Source of the DNA: Candidatus Anaerostipes excrementavium
Lineage (GTDB): Bacteria; Bacillota; Clostridia; Lachnospirales; Lachnospiraceae
NCBI GenBank assembly: GCA_019114985.1
Contig: DXEM01000037.1
Span: 1 to 34,508 of the forward strand
DNA: 34,508 nucleotides
Reading direction: 5' to 3'
Notes under the pieces: generated by a model
The model's input: the letters and a program-made list of their open reading frames with translations, nothing else
What the model was told of the DNA's origin: nothing
The model's database searches: none
Translations under genes and position numbers: made by a program
Part shown: positions 22,246 to 30,438 of the stretch, piece by piece
Layout of the letters: each line of letters opens with the position of its first letter
Position numbering within the stretch: position 1 is the stretch's first letter

Positions 22246-25200
22246 TAGAATTCGTATCATTAATTTTGCTTATAACGATGATGCCAGAGAGATCACCGAT
22301 GAAATCTTTCGATTTTACGATGGGGAAAATGCGCTGCTGAACCTTGCCAACGGAGGAGGAAAGAGCGTACTGGTTCAGCTGATGATGCAGCCGATTTTGC
22401 CGGATTTGAAAATGCAGAAGCGAAGAATGGCGGACTATTTCAAGAAAGGAACCAGCCCGGCGTATGTGATCTTAGAGTGGAAGCTGGATAACGAAGTCCG
22501 TAGAGAATATCTGATGACCGGGATTGCCATTGCGCCTAGAACTTCAGCGGCAGATGAGAGCAGCCGAATCCATTATTTCACATTTGGGAATTACTATCGC
22601 CAGGCATCTGCCTTTGATTTGGAATCCCTGCCTTTTGTGCGGAAAGAAAACGGACGGAATCTTCTGCTCCCATTTGAAAAAGCAAGGGAGAGTGTAAAAA
22701 AGATCACGTCTTCTAACCGGGAAGCTTTTTATTACAGCCGGGAAGATGCTCCGGAATACCGAAGAAAACTTTTGGAATTTGGGATTTCTCAGGAAGAATG
22801 GAAAAATATCATCGTGCGCATGAATAACGATGAAGGCGGAATTACAGAGTTGTTCGAACGCTGCAATACATCCGACAGCATTTTGAATGAATGGATCATT
22901 AAAAATATTGAAAAAGTGCATTTGGCAGGGGAAGATGAGCAGGTCGGAATCCAAGATCTTTTGCAGAAACTGGCAGAAGAGACGATGCGAAAAGAAGGAT
23001 ACATCCAGGCAAAGGAAACGATGGAGCGGTATGAGTCTTCCCACGAGCAGTTGGAAGAGGAACTGGGCGTATTAAAAGAGAAACTTAGAAAAGAGGAAGA
23101 AGCGCAGGATCGTTTTCAAGGTATGTATCAGGCCTTGGGCAGTTTGTATGGAAAGCTGAGTAAAGAGCAGTCTCACATAGAAGAAATGATTCGTACACAG
23201 GAAGAAAAGAAACTTCGGATCGATCAGGAAGACGCTTCCGAACAGTGGTATGCCCGGCAGGAACAGCTAGAGAAGATCTATGAGGCAGAACGGCAGGCAG
23301 AATCTTCCAGAAAGAAAACAGAAGAGCAGAAAAAGGAAAATATGTATCTGCAGGATTGCCAGCAGGCGGCCAAATTATGGACAAAAGCCAAAGAACTGCA
23401 GGGCGCCGCAGATGCTTTGAGATTCAAGATCCAGAAGGATCAGGAAGGGAATGAGACTTCTGCAAGGATACAGAATCTTGCATACTCTCTGAGGAAAACC
23501 TGGAAGAGACGGCTGGAAGAGGCCGAAGCGAAGGAGACCGATTACGATCGGCAGCAGAAAGAGCAGCAGGAAGTAAAAAAGAAGAAAAAACAGCAGAGAG
23601 ATGAGATCGATGTTTTGATGCAGGAATTGTATCAAAAGAAAGGAATGCTGGAGAATGAGACAAAGCGTTTCTTGGAAAAAGAGCCGGAAATTCTGGAAAG
23701 AATCGGCATTTCCCTTTTGCGCAATATTCTTGGCAATCTGGAGACAGAGGAAGTTCGTCAGGCAGAGGAACAGTTAAAAGAGGCGGTCTTAAAGACAAAA
23801 GAACTCTATGAAGCAGGAGAAGCAAGGAAAAAAGAACTGGATCAAAAGGAGGAGCAGCTGTCCGGGCAACATCTGGAGACAGCCAAGGAACTGGTCTTAT
23901 TGGACGCAGAAAAAGATAAACTGGAACAAGAGCAGAAAACCTTTGATCAGGCGGTGGAGAAGTGCGGAAAGATTCTTCGTTTGTATGATCTGGACCAAGA
24001 AATGCTGTATGACAAAGAAGCGCTTCAAAAAGCCATGGATGAGAAGATCTCAGAGCAGGCAAAACGGATTTCCGGTGAGCAGGCGCAGGAACGGCAGATC
24101 CAGGATCTCCTGTATGGCTTGGAGAATCACAGAGTTTACCTTCCTGAGAATCTGCTTGCCTATTTGGAAGAAGAAGATATTTCCTATGAAACGGGTGAGG
24201 CTTATCTGCAGAATCTCTCCGAGGAACGGAGAATGGAAATGATGGAAGAAGAACCGCTGCTTGCATTTGGTATCGTCATTTCTACGGAAGATCAGAAGAA
24301 GGCAGAAAATCTTTCCTTTGAAGGATGTATCTTGCGTCAGATCGTTCCAATTTATACATATCATGAATTAAAGACGATAAAGCCGGAAGGAGGACCGCTC
24401 TATCATTATGAGAAAGGACCGGGCTTGTTGGCAGTCCATGAGAAGGACATCTTTGAGAGCCGGCAGAGAGAAGAGTATTTGAATCGAAAGAAAGATCAGC
24501 TGGAAGAATGCAGGACAAGAAGAGCCCATTGGGAGCAGGAACAGGCCAGATTGTTCCAGGGAAAGAATGTGCTGGAATCTTTTGCTTATGAAAAAGGAAC
24601 GGAAGAACAGATTCTTCAGAAGTTTCATATGCTGAGGGAGAAGAAGCAAGCGCTGGAACAGCAAAAAACAGAATTAGAAGGACAGCAAAAGCAGACAAAA
24701 GAGCAGCTGGACATGCTGCAGGCAGAACTTCCGGAAAGGAAAAGGAACTGGCAGGAATCGCTTCAAAGGGAGGAAGAATTCCGGCAATTCTTAAAAGAAG
24801 ACGAATTGTATCAAGAAGCCAGAAAAGAATTGGAGCGGGTTTCCGACCGTTTGGAAAAGGAACAAAAAGCCCTGCAGAAGATAAAGGAAGAGCAGGCCGC
24901 CGCAGAGAAAGAAGCAGAACGTCTGATGCAGATGCTTCAGGAAGCGCGTACAGCGAAAGACAGCGCAGCGAGAAAAGCAGCAAAGTACGAATTTGCCAAA
25001 GAAGGAACCTTTCTTGAGATCAGCCTCCAACAGATGGAAAAGGAATATGAGACGTTGGTCTTAGCGCAAAGCGCCAGTTTGGAAGAGAAAAAACGTCAGT
25101 TAGAGGAAAAAGAGCTTCAGCTTAGGGAGAACGCCCAGGAATTGGAAGAGATTGGGATTTCGAAGGAAGATTATGAGAAAACAGAGTATTCACAGGAAGA

Positions 25201-26656
25201 AGCTCAGAGACTGAAAGCAGAAGGAAAAGAGCTGGAAGAAAAGATTGCCGAACTTCATCAACAAGTGGGGCGTGTTAAGGAAGCGAAAGGAAAGGCAGAG
25301 TCTGATCTTTCTTTCGCGCAGAATCGATTAAAAGAAGTGGGACTTACAGATCCTCTTGGCCAGGAAGAGATCCATCGGGATTATGACCGCAGGAGAAAAG
25401 AGGCGGAAAAGGTTCTGAAAGATTGCCAGATTCGTCAGGCAGAAAATGGAAGACGGATTTCTGAGGCGCAGGGACTTAGAAAGAGGATCGAAGATCTGAT
25501 GGAAATACTGCCGGGAGTCCGAAAGACGGTCGAGCTGGAAGAAGATTTAGAAAAGCAGTTTGCAAAGCTTCGAAATCATCTTAATGGCTCCAGGAAGCAG
25601 AGTCGGGAAGAAAAACAGCGATGCCAAAAAATGTATCAGAAAATCAAAGAGGAATTTTACGGAAAAGATGCCTGCATATCCGATATTTTGGACACACTTT
25701 TGCTGATCCCGTTTGAGAAAGAAGATTTGAAGCAGGAAACGATCGATCTTTGTCTGGAAGAATTTGTGAAGAAAAAAGAGAGCCTGAAGAAGCTTCTGGA
25801 TTATTATGATACCCAGTTGGAAAATATTCAGCATACGAAACAGCAGGTTGTGGATCAATGTATGAGTTATGCGGCTATGCTGCACGAAGAAATCCGAACC
25901 ATTGTACAAAAGTCCAGGATCCGTTTGACCGGAAAGAGCCGTCCGGTTCAGATGCTGCGTATTGACATTCCAAGAGAGTTAGACGGAGAAGCAAGGCAGC
26001 GGATGGAGGCTTATTTGGATACTTGTCTGGGAATTGTAATCGATTATCGCAGAAATGCCCAGGAATCCGATGACCGAAAGATCCGAAATCGTCTGACGGC
26101 GCTGACATCAGGGCGGGAGCTTTTGAACCAGGCGATCGGTACGAGTAAGATTCCGGTTTATGTCTATAAGATTGACCTGAATGAGAAAAATAGCGGAATG
26201 AAGCGGTGGGAAGACGCCATGTCTCAAAACTCCGGCGGAGAGAAATTTGTTGTGTTCTTTACCTTGGTGTCTATCCTGATTTCTTATATCCGCGCAGCCA
26301 ATCGGAAATATGCGGGAGAAGACCCGATGGAAGAATCTAAGGTATTGATTATGGATAATCCATTTGCAAGAACCTCTTCCGAACATCTTTTAAGAGCGGT
26401 GATGGATATTGCAGATACCTTCTCCATTCAGCTGATCTGTCTGTCAGATTTGAGCCAGAGTTCGATTACCAACCGATTCAGCTTGATCTATCAGCTTAGT
26501 ATCCGAAAACGGATGTACAGCGACAAAGAAGTTTTAAAGATCGGGGATGTGAGAGTGAATCAGCCGGGACTGACAGAGAATGAGAAACTGGAACACATGG
26601 AACTCTATGAGACAGGAACACAAGGTGAAATCTGGGATTTGATGGATAAGTTGTAG
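22232..26656 (+). CDS. jetC: Wadjet JetC-type SMC ATPase
   Basis: A 1474-residue SMC/MukB/Rad50-like motor. The head begins with IRIINFAYNDDARE, with Walker A in LANGGGKSVLVQ (K44-S45). Very long Glu/Lys/Gln-rich coiled coils fill about residues 230-1190 around a globular hinge segment near 650-770. The C-terminal head has the signature NSGGEKFVVFF (about 1331-1341), then VLIMDNPFA as Walker B near 1369. Its last segment ends with a CLSDLS loop and a QLSIRKRMYS strand. In Wadjet it extrudes plasmid DNA loops. AGGAGAGG precedes the ATG. A strong terminator follows the stop. The Asn after the Walker B Asp, where most SMCs have Glu, is notable. Confidence 0.88.
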   Translation: MPKINRIRIINFAYNDDAREITDEIFRFYDGENALLNLANGGGKSVLVQLMMQPILPDLKMQKRRMADYFKKGTSPAYVILEWKLDNEVRREYLMTGIAIAPRTSAADESSRIHYFTFGNYYRQASAFDLESLPFVRKENGRNLLLPFEKARESVKKITSSNREAFYYSREDAPEYRRKLLEFGISQEEWKNIIVRMNNDEGGITELFERCNTSDSILNEWIIKNIEKVHLAGEDEQVGIQDLLQKLAEETMRKEGYIQAKETMERYESSHEQLEEELGVLKEKLRKEEEAQDRFQGMYQALGSLYGKLSKEQSHIEEMIRTQEEKKLRIDQEDASEQWYARQEQLEKIYEAERQAESSRKKTEEQKKENMYLQDCQQAAKLWTKAKELQGAADALRFKIQKDQEGNETSARIQNLAYSLRKTWKRRLEEAEAKETDYDRQQKEQQEVKKKKKQQRDEIDVLMQELYQKKGMLENETKRFLEKEPEILERIGISLLRNILGNLETEEVRQAEEQLKEAVLKTKELYEAGEARKKELDQKEEQLSGQHLETAKELVLLDAEKDKLEQEQKTFDQAVEKCGKILRLYDLDQEMLYDKEALQKAMDEKISEQAKRISGEQAQERQIQDLLYGLENHRVYLPENLLAYLEEEDISYETGEAYLQNLSEERRMEMMEEEPLLAFGIVISTEDQKKAENLSFEGCILRQIVPIYTYHELKTIKPEGGPLYHYEKGPGLLAVHEKDIFESRQREEYLNRKKDQLEECRTRRAHWEQEQARLFQGKNVLESFAYEKGTEEQILQKFHMLREKKQALEQQKTELEGQQKQTKEQLDMLQAELPERKRNWQESLQREEEFRQFLKEDELYQEARKELERVSDRLEKEQKALQKIKEEQAAAEKEAERLMQMLQEARTAKDSAARKAAKYEFAKEGTFLEISLQQMEKEYETLVLAQSASLEEKKRQLEEKELQLRENAQELEEIGISKEDYEKTEYSQEEAQRLKAEGKELEEKIAELHQQVGRVKEAKGKAESDLSFAQNRLKEVGLTDPLGQEEIHRDYDRRRKEAEKVLKDCQIRQAENGRRISEAQGLRKRIEDLMEILPGVRKTVELEEDLEKQFAKLRNHLNGSRKQSREEKQRCQKMYQKIKEEFYGKDACISDILDTLLLIPFEKEDLKQETIDLCLEEFVKKKESLKKLLDYYDTQLENIQHTKQQVVDQCMSYAAMLHEEIRTIVQKSRIRLTGKSRPVQMLRIDIPRELDGEARQRMEAYLDTCLGIVIDYRRNAQESDDRKIRNRLTALTSGRELLNQAIGTSKIPVYVYKIDLNEKNSGMKRWEDAMSQNSGGEKFVVFFTLVSILISYIRAANRKYAGEDPMEESKVLIMDNPFARTSSEHLLRAVMDIADTFSIQLICLSDLSQSSITNRFSLIYQLSIRKRMYSDKEVLKIGDVRVNQPGLTENEKLEHMELYETGTQGEIWDLMDKL

Positions 26657-26710
26657 AAAAAAGCCTTCTTGGGGATGGATTAGATCCCCAGGAAGGCGTT
26701 CATCTTTTTC
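26657..26710. terminator. Bidirectional terminator between jetC and the YczE-like gene
   Basis: GCCTTCTTGGGGAT (26663-26676) pairs with ATCCCCAGGAAGGC (26684-26697), 14 pairs with one G-U, loop of seven bases. Reading minus, it is followed by six T (plus-strand 26657-26662 is AAAAAA). Reading plus, a weaker CATCTTTTT follows. The stem overlaps the last codons of the minus-strand gene, so it ends both Wadjet and that gene. Confidence 0.9.
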
Positions 26711-27336
26711 CCGAAAACAAAGGAAAAGAGGTTTGTAATGTTTCCGCTTAAGAAGGCGGTAAGAATGGTACCGACACCGATCGGTGATAAATTGTGGAGA
26801 AAGGTAAAGGCTACAATGGCGGAGCAGGCGGTAAGAGAAAGCTCCAGGCAGACACGGATGGTACCGAAGCTATGGTGTATTTTGTCTGCAATACTTTTTA
26901 CCAGCCCTTCCATTGGCATAACCGCAAAACCGGAATGGATTGTGAAGGCAACGCCGATGGATAAAATTACACATGCCAGAAAAGAAAGGGAAAGTTTCTC
27001 TGCGATTGTATTGGGCTGAATAAAATATAAACACCTGGAAGTGCCTTCAATAAAAGCAGAATATAGGAAAGTGAGAGCGAGCTGGATCAGCTGGCTCTTT
27101 TTAAATTGTTTTAACACGAGGGCTTCACCGATCAGGAAAGTTGTGTTGATCAAAAAGTTAAAAGAAGCATAGCTGTGGAATGGAAAAAGGTAAGTCAATG
27201 TCAGTGCAATCGTACAGCTAGGCGCCACTCCAAGAGCCGCCTTTAAAAATAAATTAGAGCCGGTGGACATGATCAATAATCCGGCAATGTAAATGATCAT
27301 GCGATGATAGAAAAAATTTTTATTTCTTTGATTCAT
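26680..27336 (-). CDS. YczE/YyaS-like integral membrane protein
   Basis: A 218-residue inner-membrane protein with about five or six hydrophobic segments (about 13-30, 36-50, 54-72, 80-97, 115-137 and 165-195). The LKAALGVAPSCTIAL and GFAVMPMEGLVKSIAD blocks are typical of the YczE/YitT-like (DUF6198-type) family, which is often next to a regulator gene. Its function is unknown; a transport role is suggested for relatives. GAGGAGAT precedes the ATG. It is divergent from a LysR gene, and the two promoters abut, so the LysR protein probably controls it. Confidence 0.75.
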   Translation of the reverse strand: MNQRNKNFFYHRMIIYIAGLLIMSTGSNLFLKAALGVAPSCTIALTLTYLFPFHSYASFNFLINTTFLIGEALVLKQFKKSQLIQLALTFLYSAFIEGTSRCLYFIQPNTIAEKLSLSFLACVILSIGVAFTIHSGFAVMPMEGLVKSIADKIHHSFGTIRVCLELSLTACSAIVAFTFLHNLSPIGVGTILTAFLSGNITNLFSFVFGKKMNAFLGI

Positions 27337-27376
27337 GGATATCTCCTCTTCGTTTGCTTATCATTTTCTTTGTCTT

Positions 27377-27406
27377 AGTATAGAGATGAAAATGCTTTAC
27401 AGTCAA
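27377..27406 (-). promoter_or_regulatory. Promoter of the YczE-like gene
   Basis: On the minus strand TTGACT (plus-strand 27401-27406), 18 bases, then TATACT (27377-27382). Its -35 abuts the -35 of the divergent LysR promoter, sharing base 27401, a layout suited to one regulator controlling both. Confidence 0.65.
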
Positions 27407-27424
27407 TTCCACTTTGTCTATAAT
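27396..27424 (+). promoter_or_regulatory. Promoter of the second lysR
   Basis: TTTACA (27396-27401), 17 bp, TATAAT (27419-27424). It is followed by AAAGGAA (27434-27440) and the ATG at 27449, giving a short leader. Confidence 0.75.
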
Positions 27425-27448
27425 ATATTCCAGAAAGGAATATATAAG

Positions 27449-28312
27449 ATGGAGATACAGCAGTTATATTATTATATGGAATTATGCCGGCAAAAAAACT
27501 TTACAGAGGCAGGGTACGTCTGCAGCATGACCCAAGGGGCGTTGTCAAAACAGATCCGAAAGATGGAAAATGAACTGGGGACGACATTGATCCGCAGAAA
27601 TACCAGAAAATTCGAGTTATCGGAGGAAGGAAAAGTATTTTTAGGATATGCAGAAAAGATGACAGCCCTCTATGAGGAGATGCTGCTTTCCCTGCAGGAA
27701 AACCAGGAGATACGAATCGGAAGCATGCCTGTGCTGGCACCTTATCATTTTGCAGATATTGTGGCAGATTTTCATGAGACATACCCGGATATTCAGCTGA
27801 TTCTTAATGAAAAGAAAGGAAGGGAGATTGTTGCGGAGGCAGACGATTATGATTTCCTGATTTTGAGAGATTCCATGGTAAAAGACCCGGAGAAATATTG
27901 GTTCTATCCGTTATACGAAGACCGGCTCTGCGCGGTGTTGTATGAAGATCATCCTCTGGCTTGCTGTGATAAAATCTCCTTGAAAGAATTAAAGGATGAA
28001 ATATTTGTATTTCCGGTGAAAGAAAGCGGAAGCTATGATATTTTTTATGACAGCTGCAGGAAAGCAGGATTTGAACCGGATATCCAATTTGAATTTCCGC
28101 AGGCAAATACGATTATGAGCTTTGTGAAAGCACGGATGGGCGTAACCGTAACTTTTACAAAAGTATATGAGGAAGTATCCAGCCAGGGGATCTGTATGAT
28201 CCCTCTGGAAGATGACTTCCGATCTCCAATTTCCTTGATCTATCCCAAAAGACAAAATTTGGATCCGGCAAAGAAAATGTTCCTGAAATATATACGGTCG
28301 TTACGAAAATAA
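27449..28312 (+). CDS. LysR-family transcriptional regulator
   Basis: A 287-residue regulator. The helix-turn-helix (residues 1-60) contains NFTEAGYVCSMTQGALSKQI as recognition region and LIRRNTRKFELSEEGKVFL as wing. An effector-binding domain follows from about 90. The frame is open for a further 38 codons upstream, but AAAGGAA precedes the ATG at 27449 and the family start MEIQQLYYYMELC is exactly there. It is divergent from the YczE-like gene with promoters that abut, so it probably controls it. The DNA after its stop becomes AT-rich at the XRE module. The effector is unknown. Confidence 0.9.
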   Translation: MEIQQLYYYMELCRQKNFTEAGYVCSMTQGALSKQIRKMENELGTTLIRRNTRKFELSEEGKVFLGYAEKMTALYEEMLLSLQENQEIRIGSMPVLAPYHFADIVADFHETYPDIQLILNEKKGREIVAEADDYDFLILRDSMVKDPEKYWFYPLYEDRLCAVLYEDHPLACCDKISLKELKDEIFVFPVKESGSYDIFYDSCRKAGFEPDIQFEFPQANTIMSFVKARMGVTVTFTKVYEEVSSQGICMIPLEDDFRSPISLIYPKRQNLDPAKKMFLKYIRSLRK

Positions 28313-28391
28313 TGGGAACACAACTTATTCTTTTTGAATGTGTCATTAATTTCTAGTAAATAATATTTGTATTTGTAAGTTTCAAAAATGA

Positions 28392-28455
28392 AACATATAA
28401 TAATAAAAATGTTGTAAAAATAGAACATTTTATTGACGAAAAACATTTCTATGTT
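28392..28455. promoter_or_regulatory. Operator cluster of the XRE regulator
   Basis: An 8-bp perfect inverted repeat AAAATGTT (28406-28413) - N10 - AACATTTT (28424-28431) ends one base before the -35. A second dyad, AACAT (28442-28446) - N4 - ATGTT (28451-28455), lies between -35 and -10. A further AACAT is at 28392-28396. Repeated AACAT/ATGTT half-sites on both sides of a -35 point to autorepression by the dimeric regulator encoded next. Confidence 0.75.
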
Positions 28456-28460
28456 ATAAT
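28433..28460 (+). promoter_or_regulatory. Promoter of the XRE/ImmA/PIN operon
   Basis: TTGACG (28433-28438), 16 bp, TATAAT (28455-28460), with TG just upstream of the -10 (TGTTATAAT). The dyads flank and overlap it, so the regulator would block polymerase. Confidence 0.8.
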
Positions 28461-28488
28461 TATTATGTAAATAAATGGAGGGATTGTC

Positions 28489-28821
28489 ATGAATGAGTTG
28501 TTAGGAAGCCGCATCAAAAGTCTTCGTAAGGCTGCAAATTTTACACAGGAAGAGATTGCCAATGAAATCGGAATAAGCAGGCAGAAATATGCTCGTATTG
28601 AAAACGGTGTTAATAGTATTACTCTTGATATTTTAATGAAGATAGCAGATGTTTTGGGAGTTACGGCAGCTGATATAACAAGAGTACTTGATGAAACTCC
28701 ATCTGTAGAATATAGAGTAGGGACAGAAGATACCTCTTCTAAAAAAATTTTTGATATGTTAGATCTTTTTTATGCGAATAAGCATATGTATGCAAAGTTA
28801 CAGAAAGATGCAGAGAACTAA
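28489..28821 (+). CDS. XRE-family helix-turn-helix regulator
   Basis: A 110-residue repressor. The helix-turn-helix spans about residues 8-62: TQEEIANEIGISRQKYARIE is the core and NSITLDILMKIADVLGV the following helices. A short C-terminal tail (66-110) has no recognised domain. GGAGGG precedes the ATG. It is the first gene of a three-gene unit with ImmA/IrrE and PIN proteins. In ImmR/ImmA pairs the metalloprotease cleaves the regulator, which relieves repression; this gene very likely binds the palindromes upstream of its own promoter. The tail is the probable cleavage or partner site. Confidence 0.88.
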   Translation: MNELLGSRIKSLRKAANFTQEEIANEIGISRQKYARIENGVNSITLDILMKIADVLGVTAADITRVLDETPSVEYRVGTEDTSSKKIFDMLDLFYANKHMYAKLQKDAEN

Positions 28822-28835
28822 GAAGGAGATGGCAT

Positions 28836-29654
28836 ATGCGGGAATTACGGAAAAAACAGATTCGAATTAAAGCGAACTCTGTTAGAGAAAAATGTAAAGT
28901 AGGCAGATACGGAATTATAGACTTGTTCAAAGAGTGTGAAAGATTAGGATATAATTTGATAAGATATCCGCTTGGGGATAATGCAGACCTTGGATTTGTT
29001 CTGATGAAAGAGAATGATATTATTATTTTTACAAATACAAGCAGTCGGCTATCCAGAGAGATTTTTACATTGGCACACGAGATTGGACATGTAATTCTTC
29101 ATATGAACAAAGAAGAGCCATTTATTGATGATAATGTTACAATCTCGGGAGGAAGTACAGACGAAAAAGAACAAGAGGCAAATTATTTTGCTGCATGTTT
29201 ATTAATGCCAGAAGCCGATGTTGAAAGATTTTTAGATTTTGAACTGGATGAATTCCCAAAAAGAAATTTATCTGCAATGGACATTGCAAGAATTATGTCA
29301 GAATTTAATGTTAGTTTTGATATGGCATTGAATCGTTTGGAAAATCTGGAGAAAATAGACGCAGAGGAACATCTTAGACTTGATAATGAGAAAAATCAGA
29401 GGCGAGTCGGAAATCTCCTTCGCAGTGTAGGAGGCAATGCAAAATTAAACGAAGCAGCAGAGTATATCGATATACCGTATGAGTATATGGAATATGTGAT
29501 ATACAATTATAATCATAATGCTATACCGCAAGGAACCTTAGAGAGGGCGCTCGAGTACTTTCACCTTACAATGGATGATATAAGTGACAGGCTTAGCGAT
29601 TTTACAGAAGAACAGGATGATTTAGATGATTTGATTGGAGGTTTGATAGATTGA
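28836..29654 (+). CDS. ImmA/IrrE-family zinc metalloprotease
   Basis: A 272-residue protein with the HEIGH motif at residues 81-85 (zinc ligands His81 and His85, catalytic Glu82) and a probable third ligand Glu114 in KEQEANYFAAC. The peptidase domain covers about 20-140. A helical C-terminal half (about 170-272) with acidic end (EEQDDLDDLIGG) has no recognised family. In related systems it cleaves an XRE-type repressor under stress or DNA damage. AAGGAG precedes the ATG, 14 bp after the regulator stop. Its stop overlaps the PIN start codon (TTGA), so the last two genes are translationally coupled. Confidence 0.88.
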   Translation: MRELRKKQIRIKANSVREKCKVGRYGIIDLFKECERLGYNLIRYPLGDNADLGFVLMKENDIIIFTNTSSRLSREIFTLAHEIGHVILHMNKEEPFIDDNVTISGGSTDEKEQEANYFAACLLMPEADVERFLDFELDEFPKRNLSAMDIARIMSEFNVSFDMALNRLENLEKIDAEEHLRLDNEKNQRRVGNLLRSVGGNAKLNEAAEYIDIPYEYMEYVIYNYNHNAIPQGTLERALEYFHLTMDDISDRLSDFTEEQDDLDDLIGGLID

Positions 29655-30307
29655 GAGCCTCTTTAGATACAAATGCAATTATTCATTTTTATAAAGCGGG
29701 TTTACAAGATATCTTATTCCAATTTTTTGAAGATGGTGTGTTTATATACGAGCAGATACGAGATATAGAATTGGAGCACCATGGAAAAGACATATTGAAC
29801 CAGTTTGATGCAGATATTGAAGCAGGGAAGATAAAAAAATATACAGATATAGAATTAAAAGAACTGCATGTTTTTAGAATCTTTGAAAATAATGTTCTTG
29901 ATAACAAAATGTTGTATGGAGCAGGAGATTTGGGAGAAGTTTATGCAATTGCACTTGCACAGACAATAGGAGCCTATTCCTTGGTGACTGATGATATAAA
30001 GCAAGGTGGCCCATATATGTCGTTAATGCAGTTTGATGACGATATTATGCCATTTAATTTTGCAGATATATTGATTCTTAGATATCTTATTGGGGATGCA
30101 GATGCTTTAAAAACGGTGAAAGATTTTGATTTGATTAATAAAAATTCTGATCTGAATTGGACATTTAGAAGTCAAGTGATAAAATTTATAAGAAGGTTTT
30201 GGAAAAGTCCATATCGGTTGGAAGATTTGAAATGGATGCAGGAGTTGGTTATTCAGAATAAGATTGCTGTGAAAACAAAATTTACCGAGTTACAAAAATT
30301 AATATAG
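29651..30307 (+). CDS. PIN-domain putative ribonuclease
   Basis: A 218-residue protein whose first 150 residues look like a PIN nuclease. Acidic residues are in order: D in ASLDTNAIIH (about residue 6), E/D in IRDIELE (about 38), the GAGDLGEVYAIALA block (D/E about 93-96), and D-D in LVTDDIKQGG (about 114). The remainder is an unknown tail rich in aromatic and basic residues. The start is TTG at 29651 inside the ImmA stop (TTGA), with GGAGG at 29637-29641 nine bases before. An XRE/ImmA/PIN set matches predicted toxin/antitoxin arrangements with COG2856. It may be the effector of the module. Activity and target are not shown. Confidence 0.72.
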   Translation: MRASLDTNAIIHFYKAGLQDILFQFFEDGVFIYEQIRDIELEHHGKDILNQFDADIEAGKIKKYTDIELKELHVFRIFENNVLDNKMLYGAGDLGEVYAIALAQTIGAYSLVTDDIKQGGPYMSLMQFDDDIMPFNFADILILRYLIGDADALKTVKDFDLINKNSDLNWTFRSQVIKFIRRFWKSPYRLEDLKWMQELVIQNKIAVKTKFTELQKLI

Positions 30308-30357
30308 TGCATTTGCTAATAGGAATATTTTCCTGGATTTATTTACAAGATAAAATG

Positions 30358-30403
30358 GGGGATATCTCTTCATTATCTAATTTGATGATGAAAAGATATC
30401 CCC
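30358..30403. terminator. Terminator after the PIN gene, probably bidirectional
   Basis: GGGGATATCTCTTCAT (30358-30373) pairs with ATGAAAAGATATCCCC (30388-30403), 15 of 16 pairs, loop of 14 bases, and TCTATGATTTT after it. The minus-strand side has ATTTTAT after the stem, so it can also end the convergent ATPase gene. Confidence 0.8.
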
Positions 30404-30438
30404 TCTATGATTTTAAAATAAGAACGTGTGAAGTATAT

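Noticed and set aside
23424-24266. Long minus-strand ORF (280 residues) inside jetC
   Set aside because: A shadow of the coiled-coil codons: Leu/Ser/Pro-rich, no ribosome binding site, opposite to a clear coding frame.
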